Of a stretch of DNA of 64,000 nt, positions 27,557 to 36,056 are shown piece after piece. The stretch spans positions 120,783 through 184,782 of the forward strand of contig CAIMFV010000061.1 of the NCBI GenBank assembly GCA_903840435.1, written 5' to 3'. Under the pieces are notes generated by a model. That model worked only from the letters and a program-made list of their open reading frames with translations, ran no database searches and had not been told where the DNA came from. Numbering within the stretch: the stretch's first letter is position 1; every line of letters starts with the position of its first letter. The translations under genes and the position numbers were made by a program. Origin of the DNA: an uncultured Caulobacterales bacterium (lineage in GTDB: Bacteria; Pseudomonadota; Alphaproteobacteria; Caulobacterales; Caulobacteraceae).

Positions 27557-27587
27557 AAAAGGGGCGCCCGCATGGAGCGCCCCTTTT
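27557..27587. terminator. Bidirectional rho-independent terminator
   Basis: AAAAGGGGCGC at 27557-27567 pairs perfectly with GCGCCCCTTTT at 27577-27587 around a 9-base loop; A6 on the left and T4 on the right make it work in both directions, ending the islet genes and the convergent ctrA. Confidence 0.88.
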
Positions 27588-27613
27588 CGGGAGGAAATAG
27601 AGTTTCAGTGCGG

Positions 27614-28318
27614 TTAGGCAGCCGTGATGGCGGTTCCCATGTCTTGCGGGTCGCGCAACACGTAGCCGCGTCCCCAGACCGTTTCGATATAATGGGTGCC
27701 CATTGTCGCAGCGGCGAGCTTCTTGCGCAGCTTGCAGATGAAGACGTCGATGATCTTCAATTCGGGCTCGTCCATGCCGCCATAGAGGTGGTTGAGGAAC
27801 ATTTCCTTGGTCAGGGTCGAGCCCTTTCGCAAGGAGAGCAGTTCGAGCATTTGATATTCTTTGCCGGTCAGATGGACGCGGTTATTATTCACTTCGACGG
27901 TCTTGGCATCGAGATTGACCACGATGTCGCCGGTGCGGATGACCGATTGGGCGTGACCCTTGGACCTGCGAACCACGGCGTGAATCCGCGCCACCAGCTC
28001 ATCCTTGTGGAAGGGCTTGGTCATATAGTCGTCAGCGCCGCCGCCGAAACTCTTGACCTTGGTGTCGATTTCCGCCGTGCCGGAAAGGATCATAATCGGC
28101 GTATTGATCTTGGCTACCCGCAGCTGCCGCAGCACGTCGAGCCCCGACATATCCGGCAGGTTGAGGTCCAAGAGAATGAGGTCGTAATCATAGATCTTGC
28201 CCAGATCTATGCCTTCTTCGCCGAGGTCCGTCGTATAGACATTGAACCCCTCAGCCTTGAGCATAAGCTCGATGCTCTGCGCCGTAGCGCTGTCATCTTC
28301 AATCAACAAAACCCGCAT
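27614..28318 (-). CDS. ctrA: Cell-cycle response regulator CtrA
   Basis: 234 residues, full length. The receiver domain has the acidic pocket EDD at 7-9, phospho-acceptor Asp51 in [10 protein letters not shown] and Lys in [10 protein letters not shown]. The OmpR-type DNA-binding domain includes [20 protein letters not shown] and [14 protein letters not shown], nearly identical to Caulobacter CtrA. The C-terminus ends in Ala-Ala (TAITAA), the feature that exposes Caulobacter CtrA to ClpXP proteolysis. It controls replication, division and polar development genes. The upstream region carries four GANTC sites and a near-consensus CtrA box. Confidence 0.97.
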   Translation of the reverse strand: MRVLLIEDDSATAQSIELMLKAEGFNVYTTDLGEEGIDLGKIYDYDLILLDLNLPDMSGLDVLRQLRVAKINTPIMILSGTAEIDTKVKSFGGGADDYMTKPFHKDELVARIHAVVRRSKGHAQSVIRTGDIVVNLDAKTVEVNNNRVHLTGKEYQMLELLSLRKGSTLTKEMFLNHLYGGMDEPELKIIDVFICKLRKKLAAATMGTHYIETVWGRGYVLRDPQDMGTAITAA

Positions 28319-28595
28319 AAGCCCCTCCCGAAAGGCGCTCGCGCCAAAGGCGCACCCACATGAGCGCGGAATTCCAAACTCCGTCCCGCCAACAGGCTAA
28401 ACGGAGAGTTACTTAAACTTGGTTAATCCGGCATGCATTCAAGTGAATCGCTGGAAACCTTATTGGGCCACATGAGGCCACCGGTCCAACTTATTGATTC
28501 TCCTGCGATTCAGCTCAACCCATGTCTGAATCATGAGGTGCTTCGTTTTTCCCCGCAAGAGTCTGTGAAGAAAAAATATTCATCTCCTCAAATGA
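28319..28595 (-). promoter_or_regulatory. ctrA upstream control region with GANTC cluster and CtrA-like box
   Basis: About 280 bases without a gene upstream of ctrA. GANTC (CcrM methylation) sites are at 28445-28449, 28496-28500, 28507-28511 and 28528-28532. On the ctrA strand TTAACCAAGTTTAA spans 28413-28426, that is TTAA-N6-TTAA, one base short of the TTAA-N7-TTAA CtrA consensus and containing the TTAACCA half site. Methylation-dependent and autoregulated transcription is the known pattern in Caulobacter. Confidence 0.65.
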
Positions 28596-28637
28596 AAAAC
28601 GCCGCCCCACCGGATGTTTTGGCAGGCGCGGCGTTTT
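28596..28637 (-). terminator. Rho-independent terminator after the DUF3126 gene
   Basis: AAAACGCCGC at 28596-28605 pairs with GCGGCGTTTT at 28628-28637; read on the minus strand the stem is followed by a T5 run. It insulates the ctrA promoter region from the gene at 28663. Confidence 0.8.
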
Positions 28638-28662
28638 GGGCTGATGAAGGCGCGCTTCGTCC

Positions 28663-28872
28663 TTAAGCGTCGAGATCCTCGGCCAAGATGGCCATTTCGA
28701 ACATGAAGGAGCCGTCTTCATCTTCGTCTTGATAGACGACACCGACAAATTCTTCTCCCACATAGACCTCGGCGCTATCCTTTTGTTTGGGCCTCGCCTT
28801 GAGCGCCAGCGTTGTCGCGCCAAAGGTGCGCCGCAGGTGGGCTTCGATCCGCTTAATATCTTTGTCGTTCAC
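28663..28872 (-). CDS. DUF3126 family protein
   Basis: 69 residues from a GTG start. MNDKDIKRIEAHLRRTFG, AEVYVGEEFVGVVYQDEDEDG (in part) and SFMFEMAIL match the short alphaproteobacterial DUF3126 family, whose function is unknown. It is acidic, soluble and without a signal peptide. A terminator follows at 28596-28637. It lies between ctrA and cysE, an arrangement that I think is common in related genomes, but I cannot check this. Confidence 0.85.
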   Translation of the reverse strand: MNDKDIKRIEAHLRRTFGATTLALKARPKQKDSAEVYVGEEFVGVVYQDEDEDGSFMFEMAILAEDLDA

Positions 28873-28989
28873 GAGCTTACGGCTCCCGTTCGAAACGCGG
28901 CGGCGCGCCGCTGTTTGGCTGGCGGACCCTAGTTGATTTCGCTGACGGGCTGCAAGGCGATTTGCAGAGGGATGCAGCCATTGCGCCGC

Positions 28990-29817
28990 TCAAATCACAT
29001 AATCATAGGCGCTGTCGGCAAGCGTCTGATCCATATTGGCGCCGGGGTCTGGGCCTGCGGGGCAGTTGACAATTCGCGCCGGAACGCCTGCTGCCGTGCA
29101 GCCCGGTGGCACAGGTTTCAGCACCACGGATCCTGAGGCGACCTTGGCGTAATCGCCGATTTCAATCGCGCCAAGCACCTTCGCGCCCGCGCCGAGCAAC
29201 ACGCCCTTGCCAATCTTGGGATGGCGGTCGCCGCCCGTCTTGCCAGTGCCGCCTAGCGTCACATTTTGCAAGATCGACACCCCATCGCCCACCACGGCGG
29301 TCTCGCCAATCACAATACCGGTCCCGTGGTCGAGAAACACACCCCGGCCGATGGGCACAGCCGGATGGATGTCGACTTGGAAAAGCTCCGAAGCGCGGCT
29401 TTGCAGGTGAAAGGCGATCATGTCGCGACCTTGACGCCACAAAGCATAGGCCAAGCGATGGCTTTGCAGGGCCAAAAAGCCCTTGAAGAAGAGAAAGGGT
29501 TGTAAGTATCCGCGGGCCGCCGCATCGCGTTCAAAGACCGCGCGCAGATCATCTTCGATGATGCCGATCAGGTTTGCGTCATCGGCATAGACCTGCATGG
29601 CCATGTCGCGAAGGCTGAGCGGACCCAGATCCGCCTCGCCCATTTTGCGACCGAGCTGATAGGCGAGCGCTGACGTCAGGTCGCGGTGGGTTAGGACTGC
29701 GGCAGCCAACACCCCGGCCAACATAGGTTCGGCCAGCGATGCGGCCTCGGCTTCGCGCCGCAAACTCGCAAATACCGGCGCGGCGTCTGACTGAGCAACC
29801 GTCTCATGTCGAGACAT
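28990..29817 (-). CDS. cysE: Serine O-acetyltransferase
   Basis: 275 residues. The N-terminal helical domain (ALAYQLGRKMG) is followed by a left-handed beta-helix of hexapeptide repeats: IGRGVFLDHGTGIVIGETA, VGDGVSILQNVTLGGTGK and GVLLGAGAKVLG. The catalytic His is in DHGTG and the GGTGK loop is the CoA/serine region. It makes O-acetylserine, the precursor of cysteine, and is normally inhibited by cysteine. It starts 12 bases after a nudix gene on the same strand, so the two are likely co-transcribed. Confidence 0.95.
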   Translation of the reverse strand: MSRHETVAQSDAAPVFASLRREAEAASLAEPMLAGVLAAAVLTHRDLTSALAYQLGRKMGEADLGPLSLRDMAMQVYADDANLIGIIEDDLRAVFERDAAARGYLQPFLFFKGFLALQSHRLAYALWRQGRDMIAFHLQSRASELFQVDIHPAVPIGRGVFLDHGTGIVIGETAVVGDGVSILQNVTLGGTGKTGGDRHPKIGKGVLLGAGAKVLGAIEIGDYAKVASGSVVLKPVPPGCTAAGVPARIVNCPAGPDPGANMDQTLADSAYDYVI

Positions 29818-29829
29818 ATCAATCTCTCC

Positions 29830-30465
29830 TCAACCCCGCTCGGGCGGATAGGCCCGGACTGAGCGCAGCACGGCGTCCGCCAAATCGGGCGCGAGCTCGC
29901 CCGTGACCGCCATATGGTGCACCCGAAGCAGTCCTGCCACCGTCAAGCTGTCGCGAATGTGACCGGCGGCAATGGCCGACAGGGCTTCGCCGAACGGGAC
30001 GCGGGCAACGGTCAACTGCTCGGTGGGATCGGGATCAAATTCCGCCGGAGCAAGGTCGGTGGCGAGGAAGAGGACGCAAACCTCATCAGAAGAGGCGTTC
30101 GACAGCTCGAGCTGTAAAATCGCACGCCAGGTCCTGGCGGTTAGACCGGCCTCCTCACGCAACTCCCTTTGGGCGCCCGCTTGCGCCGTCTCCTCTGGAG
30201 GCACCCCGCCCTCCGGCAGTTCCCAACTATAGGCCCGACTGGGAAACCGCCACTGCCCCACCAAGCTGATCGTCCCGTCAGGATGGAGCGCAACCACGCC
30301 TGTCGCGAGGTTTTTGAAGTGTTGCATGTAGTAAGGGGTCTCGACACCGGTGGGGGCAACGGCGTCAAATTTGTCGATCGCGAAAAAGGGGTTGTCGTGG
30401 ATCCGTTCGGGCGGACCCGCACGCCAAGGGGGGCCATGGCTCACCATCCACGCGGGCGTCTTCAT
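29830..30465 (-). CDS. NUDIX hydrolase (ADP-ribose pyrophosphatase-like)
   Basis: About 211 residues from ATG 30465. The Nudix box is complete: GGVPPEETAQAGAQRELREE followed by AGL. The N-terminal part (IHDNPFFAIDKFDAVAPTG) and the position of the box fit the ADP-ribose/GDP-mannose pyrophosphatase type, which hydrolyses nucleoside diphosphates linked to another group. The true substrate is unknown. It lies 12 bases upstream of cysE. An open frame continues to 30732, but it has no family similarity there and would overlap the divergent nitroreductase gene. Confidence 0.88.
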   Translation of the reverse strand: MKTPAWMVSHGPPWRAGPPERIHDNPFFAIDKFDAVAPTGVETPYYMQHFKNLATGVVALHPDGTISLVGQWRFPSRAYSWELPEGGVPPEETAQAGAQRELREEAGLTARTWRAILQLELSNASSDEVCVLFLATDLAPAEFDPDPTEQLTVARVPFGEALSAIAAGHIRDSLTVAGLLRVHHMAVTGELAPDLADAVLRSVRAYPPERG

Positions 30466-30577
30466 TCCATCATACCTCTGTGAGGGTCGGCCGAACCACG
30501 GCTTTGCCAGGCGCCATTGCGCATTTGCACTATCCTCGTTAGACGCCCAATCCAAGCCCCGGCTAAGGAAGTTACTC

Positions 30578-31195
30578 ATGTCCAGTATTCGCCTGCCCGC
30601 TGCGCCGGAGATGGGAGACCCGCTGGCGGTCACACCGTCGCAAGCGCTCGCGACCGCGCTCGCACACCGGCGATCCAGTTCGGCGGCCTCGCTCTCGGCG
30701 CCGGGACCCAACGCAGAAGAGCTTCGCGACATCCTGACGCTCGCCTGCCGTGCGCCAGATCACGGCAAGTTGGAGCCTTGGCGCTTCATCGTGCTCAGCG
30801 GCGACGCCAAGGTAAGGTTCGCTGAGGAGGTGCGTAGGCTCGCTTCCTCCCAAGCTGACCCGGCCAAGGCCGAAGGCGCGCTGATTAAGCTCACAGCCCC
30901 TCCCCTTGCCGTTGTGGTGGTCTCCTCGCCCAAACCCGCCAAGATCCCGGAGTGGGAGCAGCACCTTTCAGCAGGGGCGGTCTGCACACTGCTGCTGTTG
31001 GCAGCGCAAGCCTTCGGCTTCGGGGCCAATTGGATTACGGACTGGTATGGCTATGCCCCAGAGGTTCAGGCGCTCTTGGGTCTTGAGCCTCAAGAAAGCG
31101 TTGCGGGCTTTATCTATATTGGCTCCGCCAAGGAGGCGCCGCTGGAGCGCGTCAGGCCAAAGGTCGATCGGTTGATCTTTGCGTGGAACTCTTGA
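30578..31195 (+). CDS. Nitroreductase family protein
   Basis: 205 residues from ATG 30578 with TAAGGA upstream. The segment LACRAPDHGKLEPWRFIVL is the FMN-binding N-terminal motif of the RutE/YdjA-like nitroreductase branch. A central AGAVCTLLLLAAQAFGFGANWITDW block and LGLEPQESVAGFIYIG complete the fold. These are dimeric NAD(P)H-dependent flavoproteins acting on nitro groups, quinones or enals. It is divergent from the nudix-cysE operon and converges on the GGDEF-EAL gene. Confidence 0.9.
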   Translation: MSSIRLPAAPEMGDPLAVTPSQALATALAHRRSSSAASLSAPGPNAEELRDILTLACRAPDHGKLEPWRFIVLSGDAKVRFAEEVRRLASSQADPAKAEGALIKLTAPPLAVVVVSSPKPAKIPEWEQHLSAGAVCTLLLLAAQAFGFGANWITDWYGYAPEVQALLGLEPQESVAGFIYIGSAKEAPLERVRPKVDRLIFAWNS

Positions 31196-31201
31196 AGTCC
31201 C

Positions 31202-33679
31202 TTAAAGTTTAAGGGCGCGGCCCGGCAGGCTCTCGGGCGCTTTCGCGTCGACAACGTCCGTATCCACGGCTTCCGCAGAAGGCTTAGCGTCAGGGAACAC
31301 ATAGCTGGCGAAGGCAGAGATCGGTGCGGGCTTGCCAATATAATAGCCCTGGATTTCCGCACAGCCTTCCCGCCGCAGATAGTCGAGCTGGATGGCGTTT
31401 TCGACACCCTCGGCAACCACGGGTATGCCAAGCCCTCGGCCAATCCCCAAAACCGCGCGGACAATGACGGTGGAGCGTTCGCGCGTGCCGATCCCATCGA
31501 CGAAGCTCTTGTCAATCTTGATCTTGTCGAAGGGGAAGGAATGGAGGGTCGACAGCGAGGAAAAGCCGGTACCGAAATCATCCATGGCGATGCAGAGGCC
31601 AAGGGATTTTAAACGGCGCAAAGCGTCTAATGCGGCCTGTTGTTCGGTGATCAGGGCGGTTTCGGTGACTTCCAAGACCAGACGCGCTGGCGACAAGCCT
31701 GTTTCGAACAACAGGTTGCGCACACGCTCCGCCAAATCCCTTTGGCTCAACTGGACCGCAGAGATGTTGACCGCGACCGACAGAGGCCTGCTCCAGGTCG
31801 CAGCTTCTTGAGCGACCGCGCCCAGGATCCAATGGCCGAGCTCTTGGATCAGGCCTTCTTCTTCGGCAATCTGAATGAATTGGTCGGGAGGGACGAGACC
31901 ACGCTCAGGGTGGCGCCAGCGCATCAGGGCTTCAAAGCCGCAGATATCGCCGCTTTCAGCGCCCGCCAGAGGTTGATAGGCAACCTCCAACTGGTTCTTG
32001 GCCAGGGCCAAACGCAGGTCTCTGGCCAGACCTCTGCGCTCGCGCACATGTTGGTCCATGGCGGGCTCAAAGAAGCAATAGCCGGTCTTGCCGTGTTCGC
32101 GCGCCCGGCGCAGCGCCGTATCGGCATTGGCCAGCAAACGGTCGGCGTCCGAACCGTCTTGTGGAAAGAGACTAACTCCGGCTCGAACATTAATCTCGAG
32201 GGCCACGCTGGTGAAGATCAGCGGCGCACGGATCTTTTGCATCAACTCGTGGGTCCACTCGGCCAGAGCCACATTCGACTCGCCCGCTTCAGACACCCGG
32301 GCCACCGCAAACTCATCGCCGCCAATGCGTGCCGCAAACCCCTGATCGCCAATATAGCGCGCGATCCGACGCCCAACCTCAACCAGGAGTTCATCGCCAA
32401 TCGCTTGGCCATGCAGTTCGTTGATCAGTTTGAACCGATCCAGGTTCAGGCAAATGACCGAAACCCGCGCCTTGGTCCGGTGGGCGAAATTGATCGCCTC
32501 CGACAGGTGCTCCAACAGCGCCTTACGATTGGGAAGGCCCGATAAGGGATCGTGATCGGCTAAGAAGCGAATGCGATCCTCGGCTGCCCTTTGCTCTCTT
32601 AAGTCGCGCAAGGAGACGATTGTCAGGTCGGACTGGTCGTCTGAACTTTGGGGATCGCTAATAAAGGCCAGGACCGGAATGGGCGCTGTCTCGACGCCAT
32701 CGGCGGTCCTCGCATGCAGCAAGGCCTCATATTCACCGGGCTTCAGGTCGCCATGCTCGTCGTGTTCGAACTTGAGCAGGTCGCCAAAGAGTTTTTGGCC
32801 AACCAAATCCTCGGGTGAACGTCCGGCGAGGGCGCAGAAAAACGTGTTGGCGTCATTGATCCGGCCATCCTTGACCACGACAATGCCTTCACGCGCAGCG
32901 TCCGCCAAGCGGCGTAAGCGAAAGACCGAGCTTAAGGACTGCATGTCGTTCAAATAGGCCGCGCCGACGCCACCACCTATGATGAAGATCGAAATGGTGG
33001 TGATCAGGTTGACCATGGGCGCAGATGCGGCAGACGCCTGAGCCGCGCTCGCCGAACCCATTGCAATTATCGGATGCAGATCGACAGCGTTCAGAACAAA
33101 CAGGTTCGTGGTCAGGAAGCCTGTGGTCATCAAACCGCTGGCCCAGACCCGGCGGATCGGATTTGAGCCGGCCCCGCCAATGGCAAAGGCCGCGCCAAAC
33201 ATGGCCAAACCGCCAATCAGGGCGAACCAAATTTCGGCGGCATCCCAATGTTCGGTGCCATAGATTGGCCAGACCTGCAGGCGCTGAAACTCGACCAGCG
33301 CCATCACCGCCGCCAACACCATAGCGCCCACCCAGCGACGCGCGCGATCTGTGCCATGCCACGCAATGGCTAAGGCAACCACCGCCCCGACCACTGCTGT
33401 CGGCAGGATCGAAAAGGGACCAAGGCCAGAGCGCCCGGACAGGAAGGGAATTGGCAGGGCGAGCAGGGTCAGGAATTGGCTGGCCCAAAGTCCAACGCCC
33501 ACTTCTAGGCCTGCGATGAACAACCACACCCAGCGCACCACGCCTGATGTGTCGCGCATGCTGCCTCTGATTTTGAAGACGCAAAGACAGGCGGCCAGAC
33601 TCACCCCGACCGCTAGGCCAATACGCCAGAAATCATGCTCGGCGAGAAGGGGGAGGAGAGGAATCAAGCTGGGCCTCAA
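31202..33679 (-). CDS. Membrane GGDEF-EAL c-di-GMP protein with PAS and degenerate MHYT-like sensor
   Basis: 825 residues from a TTG at 33679 with GGAAGA upstream. Seven or so hydrophobic segments fill residues about 1-240 and resemble an MHYT sensor, but GLWASQFLTLLAL stands where the MHYT motif (W-x-MHFxGM) is expected. A PAS domain follows (about 260-360). The diguanylate cyclase motif is intact (RIGGDEFAV near 455), as is the phosphodiesterase motif GFEALMRW near 585 with DDFGTGFSSL. Both enzyme activities could therefore be present; the direction in vivo cannot be told. It acts at the inner membrane in the motile-sessile switch. Confidence 0.9.
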   Translation of the reverse strand: MRPSLIPLLPLLAEHDFWRIGLAVGVSLAACLCVFKIRGSMRDTSGVVRWVWLFIAGLEVGVGLWASQFLTLLALPIPFLSGRSGLGPFSILPTAVVGAVVALAIAWHGTDRARRWVGAMVLAAVMALVEFQRLQVWPIYGTEHWDAAEIWFALIGGLAMFGAAFAIGGAGSNPIRRVWASGLMTTGFLTTNLFVLNAVDLHPIIAMGSASAAQASAASAPMVNLITTISIFIIGGGVGAAYLNDMQSLSSVFRLRRLADAAREGIVVVKDGRINDANTFFCALAGRSPEDLVGQKLFGDLLKFEHDEHGDLKPGEYEALLHARTADGVETAPIPVLAFISDPQSSDDQSDLTIVSLRDLREQRAAEDRIRFLADHDPLSGLPNRKALLEHLSEAINFAHRTKARVSVICLNLDRFKLINELHGQAIGDELLVEVGRRIARYIGDQGFAARIGGDEFAVARVSEAGESNVALAEWTHELMQKIRAPLIFTSVALEINVRAGVSLFPQDGSDADRLLANADTALRRAREHGKTGYCFFEPAMDQHVRERRGLARDLRLALAKNQLEVAYQPLAGAESGDICGFEALMRWRHPERGLVPPDQFIQIAEEEGLIQELGHWILGAVAQEAATWSRPLSVAVNISAVQLSQRDLAERVRNLLFETGLSPARLVLEVTETALITEQQAALDALRRLKSLGLCIAMDDFGTGFSSLSTLHSFPFDKIKIDKSFVDGIGTRERSTVIVRAVLGIGRGLGIPVVAEGVENAIQLDYLRREGCAEIQGYYIGKPAPISAFASYVFPDAKPSAEAVDTDVVDAKAPESLPGRALKL

Positions 33680-33813
33680 TATGTCTTCCAGCCTATCTAA
33701 ACCAAATCTACTTAATAACTGGTCAACCGTAAAATCGGTTTCGGAAATATCACGAGAGAGAAAATTTATAGAGTGTAATCGCTACGCTGTAGCCCTCAAG
33801 ACAGATGAGGTTC

Positions 33814-34824
33814 TCACGAAATATGCAAACTCTCTGCCCCCACAAGATCAGCAGCCGTTTCTGAGATCAGGTGAATGAACCAAGCGACCGCTGGGTGCGC
33901 GCCGTGATCAGAGCGCCATAGGGCAACAATCTCCAAAAGTTCGGTCGCGTAGGGCGGATCTCGAATGACCAAGTCATAGGTTGGTTGATAAAGACGCGCT
34001 AACCTCAGAGGCGCAAGCGCGGCCATATCTGTCTGGGAGACAATACTGAGCAGAGTTTGACTGTCCGGCGCCGTCATGGCCGCAGGCATTGGCTTTCCCC
34101 CACCCGCTTGGGTTGCCGCCGCCATAGCCCGCGCATAGGCGCCCCCATCGCCCCAAATGCGCGCCCGCTCGACCCCCCGGTCAAATGTCGCTGGCCCACC
34201 GTCCTCTGGCGCCTCGGTTGTTGCAACGATCAGGTGGGGGATTTCTGCCAGACGTTCGAGAGTTAGGGGTTGGCTCGCGGCGGGATTGGCGCGCCGCATG
34301 ACCCAAACCAGGCGCTCAGAAAAGAGCAGTGCCTTTTCAAATCGCTCTGAAAGTCTGCCAAAGGCGCCAAGCGCCACATCGAGCCTGCCCATGTCGAGCG
34401 CCTCTGAAACCGAGCCGGTCGGATGACGGAGCACCAATTCCGCCTCCGGCGCCTCTTGGCGAAATCGGCGGGTGAGAGACGGCGCGAGCACGGTGGACAA
34501 ATAGGGCGTCAAGCCTAAGCGAAAACGCCGATCGGAATGGGCGGGATCAAATTCTGCCGGTGCCAGGGCGCGCTGCAACTGACCCAAAGCCCTCGATACC
34601 TTCGGCGCTGCATCAATCGCCCAAGGTGTGAGGCGCATACCATCAGAGGTTCGGATGAAGAGATCGTCGTCCAGCGCAATTCGGAGCCGACTTAGGGCGT
34701 GGCTGACGGCCGATTGCGACAAGCCAAGCCGCTCCCCCGCGCGGGTGACGCTGCCCTCTTCAGCGACAGCCTCAAACACCCGCAACAAATTGAGGTCGAG
34801 ATTAGCGAAATGAATTCTGCTCAT
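33814..34824 (-). CDS. LysR family transcriptional regulator
   Basis: About 336 residues from ATG 34824. The winged helix-turn-helix is NLLRVFEAVAEEGSVTRAGE followed by RLGLSQSAVSHALSRLR; the C-terminal part is the periplasmic-binding-like effector domain. It is divergent from the EmrA-EmrB-NodT operon, 116 bases away, so it very probably controls that pump in response to a pump substrate. Some features (VSHALSRLR, DLFIRTSDGMRLT) resemble the NodD/TrpI-like LysR branch. Confidence 0.92.
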   Translation of the reverse strand: MSRIHFANLDLNLLRVFEAVAEEGSVTRAGERLGLSQSAVSHALSRLRIALDDDLFIRTSDGMRLTPWAIDAAPKVSRALGQLQRALAPAEFDPAHSDRRFRLGLTPYLSTVLAPSLTRRFRQEAPEAELVLRHPTGSVSEALDMGRLDVALGAFGRLSERFEKALLFSERLVWVMRRANPAASQPLTLERLAEIPHLIVATTEAPEDGGPATFDRGVERARIWGDGGAYARAMAAATQAGGGKPMPAAMTAPDSQTLLSIVSQTDMAALAPLRLARLYQPTYDLVIRDPPYATELLEIVALWRSDHGAHPAVAWFIHLISETAADLVGAESLHIS

Positions 34825-34940
34825 TCTGTTCGTGATAACTTTCAATTTGGATCATAGTCAGGAAGGCCTATTTGTGCAATGCAATAAGACTCCCTCGTGC
34901 CTGGAGGGACAGCCTTGACCTGCGACGATAGGATGGCCGG

Positions 34941-36056
34941 ATGAGCGATGATGTGACGGATAAAACCCGCAGCGGACCTTCGCCGCAGGAGTCCGCATCG
35001 TTTTCGCCGCCACAGAGATTGGGGCAGCGGTTGCGACTGCCCTTGATGGTCGGGGTGCCCGTCTTGGTGGCCGGTGTGGCGCTCTACGCCTACCTGACGG
35101 GCGGCCGCTATCAGTCGACCGACGACGCCTATGTCCAGTCGGCAAAAGTACAGATTTCCGCCAATGTGTCTGGCCGCATCACCGCGGTCAATGTGCACGA
35201 AAACCAATCCGTGACCCAAGGGACGCCGCTCGTTATCCTTGACGCCGCCCCCTTTGAGGCAGCGGTTGCTCAGGCTGAAGCCCAAGCTGCCCAATCGCGT
35301 CTCCAGGTAGCGACCCTGCGCGCCGCCTATGCCCAACGCCAGGCGGAAACCCGGGCTGCCGACGAATCGGTCGCATTTCAACGGCGCGAGTTCGACCGAC
35401 AGAAAACCTTGCTCGCCGCTGGCGTGACCTCGCAATCGGCCGTGGATCAGGCGCAAAACGGCTTTGACGCAGCCGTGCAGAAATTGGCCGCAGCCAAGGA
35501 CGCCGAAGCCGCTGCGCTCGCAGCCCTTGGCGGGACGGTGGAGGCGCCAACCGACAAGCATCCCCTTGTGCGCGCAGCCGATGCGATGTTGCAAAGCCAA
35601 AGGCTGAACGCCGCTTACACCCACCTGACCGCGCCGCAAGACGGGATTGTCACGCGGGTCGATCAGGTTCAGGTCGGGGCCTATGTCAATGCGGCCCAAC
35701 CTCTGTTTGACCTTGTCTCCCCCCGCGTCTGGATCGAGGCGAATTTTAAAGAGGACCAGCTTGCCCATGTTCGCGTCGGCCAATCGGCGACGGTGCAGAT
35801 CGACGCCCGCAAGGGGATTGCCTATCACGGCAAGGTTGCCAGCCTCTCGCCGGGAACCGGCTCAAGTTTCGCCTTGCTTCCGCCGGAGAATGCGACCGGG
35901 AACTGGGTCAAGGTCGTCCAGCGCCTTCCCATACGTATAGAACTCGATCCGCGCGAGGTCGCCAAGGCCCCCTTGGCCGCCGGCCTCTCCGCCCATGTTC
36001 AAATCGACACCGAATTCAAACAGAAGCTGTTCGGCGGCGACGCTCCGGCCTCATGA
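34941..36056 (+). CDS. emrA: HlyD/EmrA-type efflux periplasmic adaptor
   Basis: 371 residues. One N-terminal membrane segment (about 33-50) anchors it; YQSTDDAYVQSAKVQISANV is the typical EmrA start of the periplasmic part, followed by the lipoyl half-motif GRITAVNVHENQSVTQGTPL, a coiled coil of Ala/Gln-rich helices, and the second half-motif DGIVTRVDQVQVGAYV. It links the MFS pump to an outer-membrane channel. Its stop overlaps the MFS start by 4 bases. The operon is probably under the divergent LysR gene. Confidence 0.93.
   Translation: MSDDVTDKTRSGPSPQESASFSPPQRLGQRLRLPLMVGVPVLVAGVALYAYLTGGRYQSTDDAYVQSAKVQISANVSGRITAVNVHENQSVTQGTPLVILDAAPFEAAVAQAEAQAAQSRLQVATLRAAYAQRQAETRAADESVAFQRREFDRQKTLLAAGVTSQSAVDQAQNGFDAAVQKLAAAKDAEAAALAALGGTVEAPTDKHPLVRAADAMLQSQRLNAAYTHLTAPQDGIVTRVDQVQVGAYVNAAQPLFDLVSPRVWIEANFKEDQLAHVRVGQSATVQIDARKGIAYHGKVASLSPGTGSSFALLPPENATGNWVKVVQRLPIRIELDPREVAKAPLAAGLSAHVQIDTEFKQKLFGGDAPAS

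Noticed and set aside
27572..28363. 263-codon frame on the plus strand across ctrA
   Set aside because: Antisense of ctrA; no motif, no ribosome-binding site, and it runs through the terminator.
31640..32545. 301-codon frame on the plus strand inside the GGDEF-EAL gene
   Set aside because: Antisense shadow; the opposite strand has complete GGDEF and EAL motifs.
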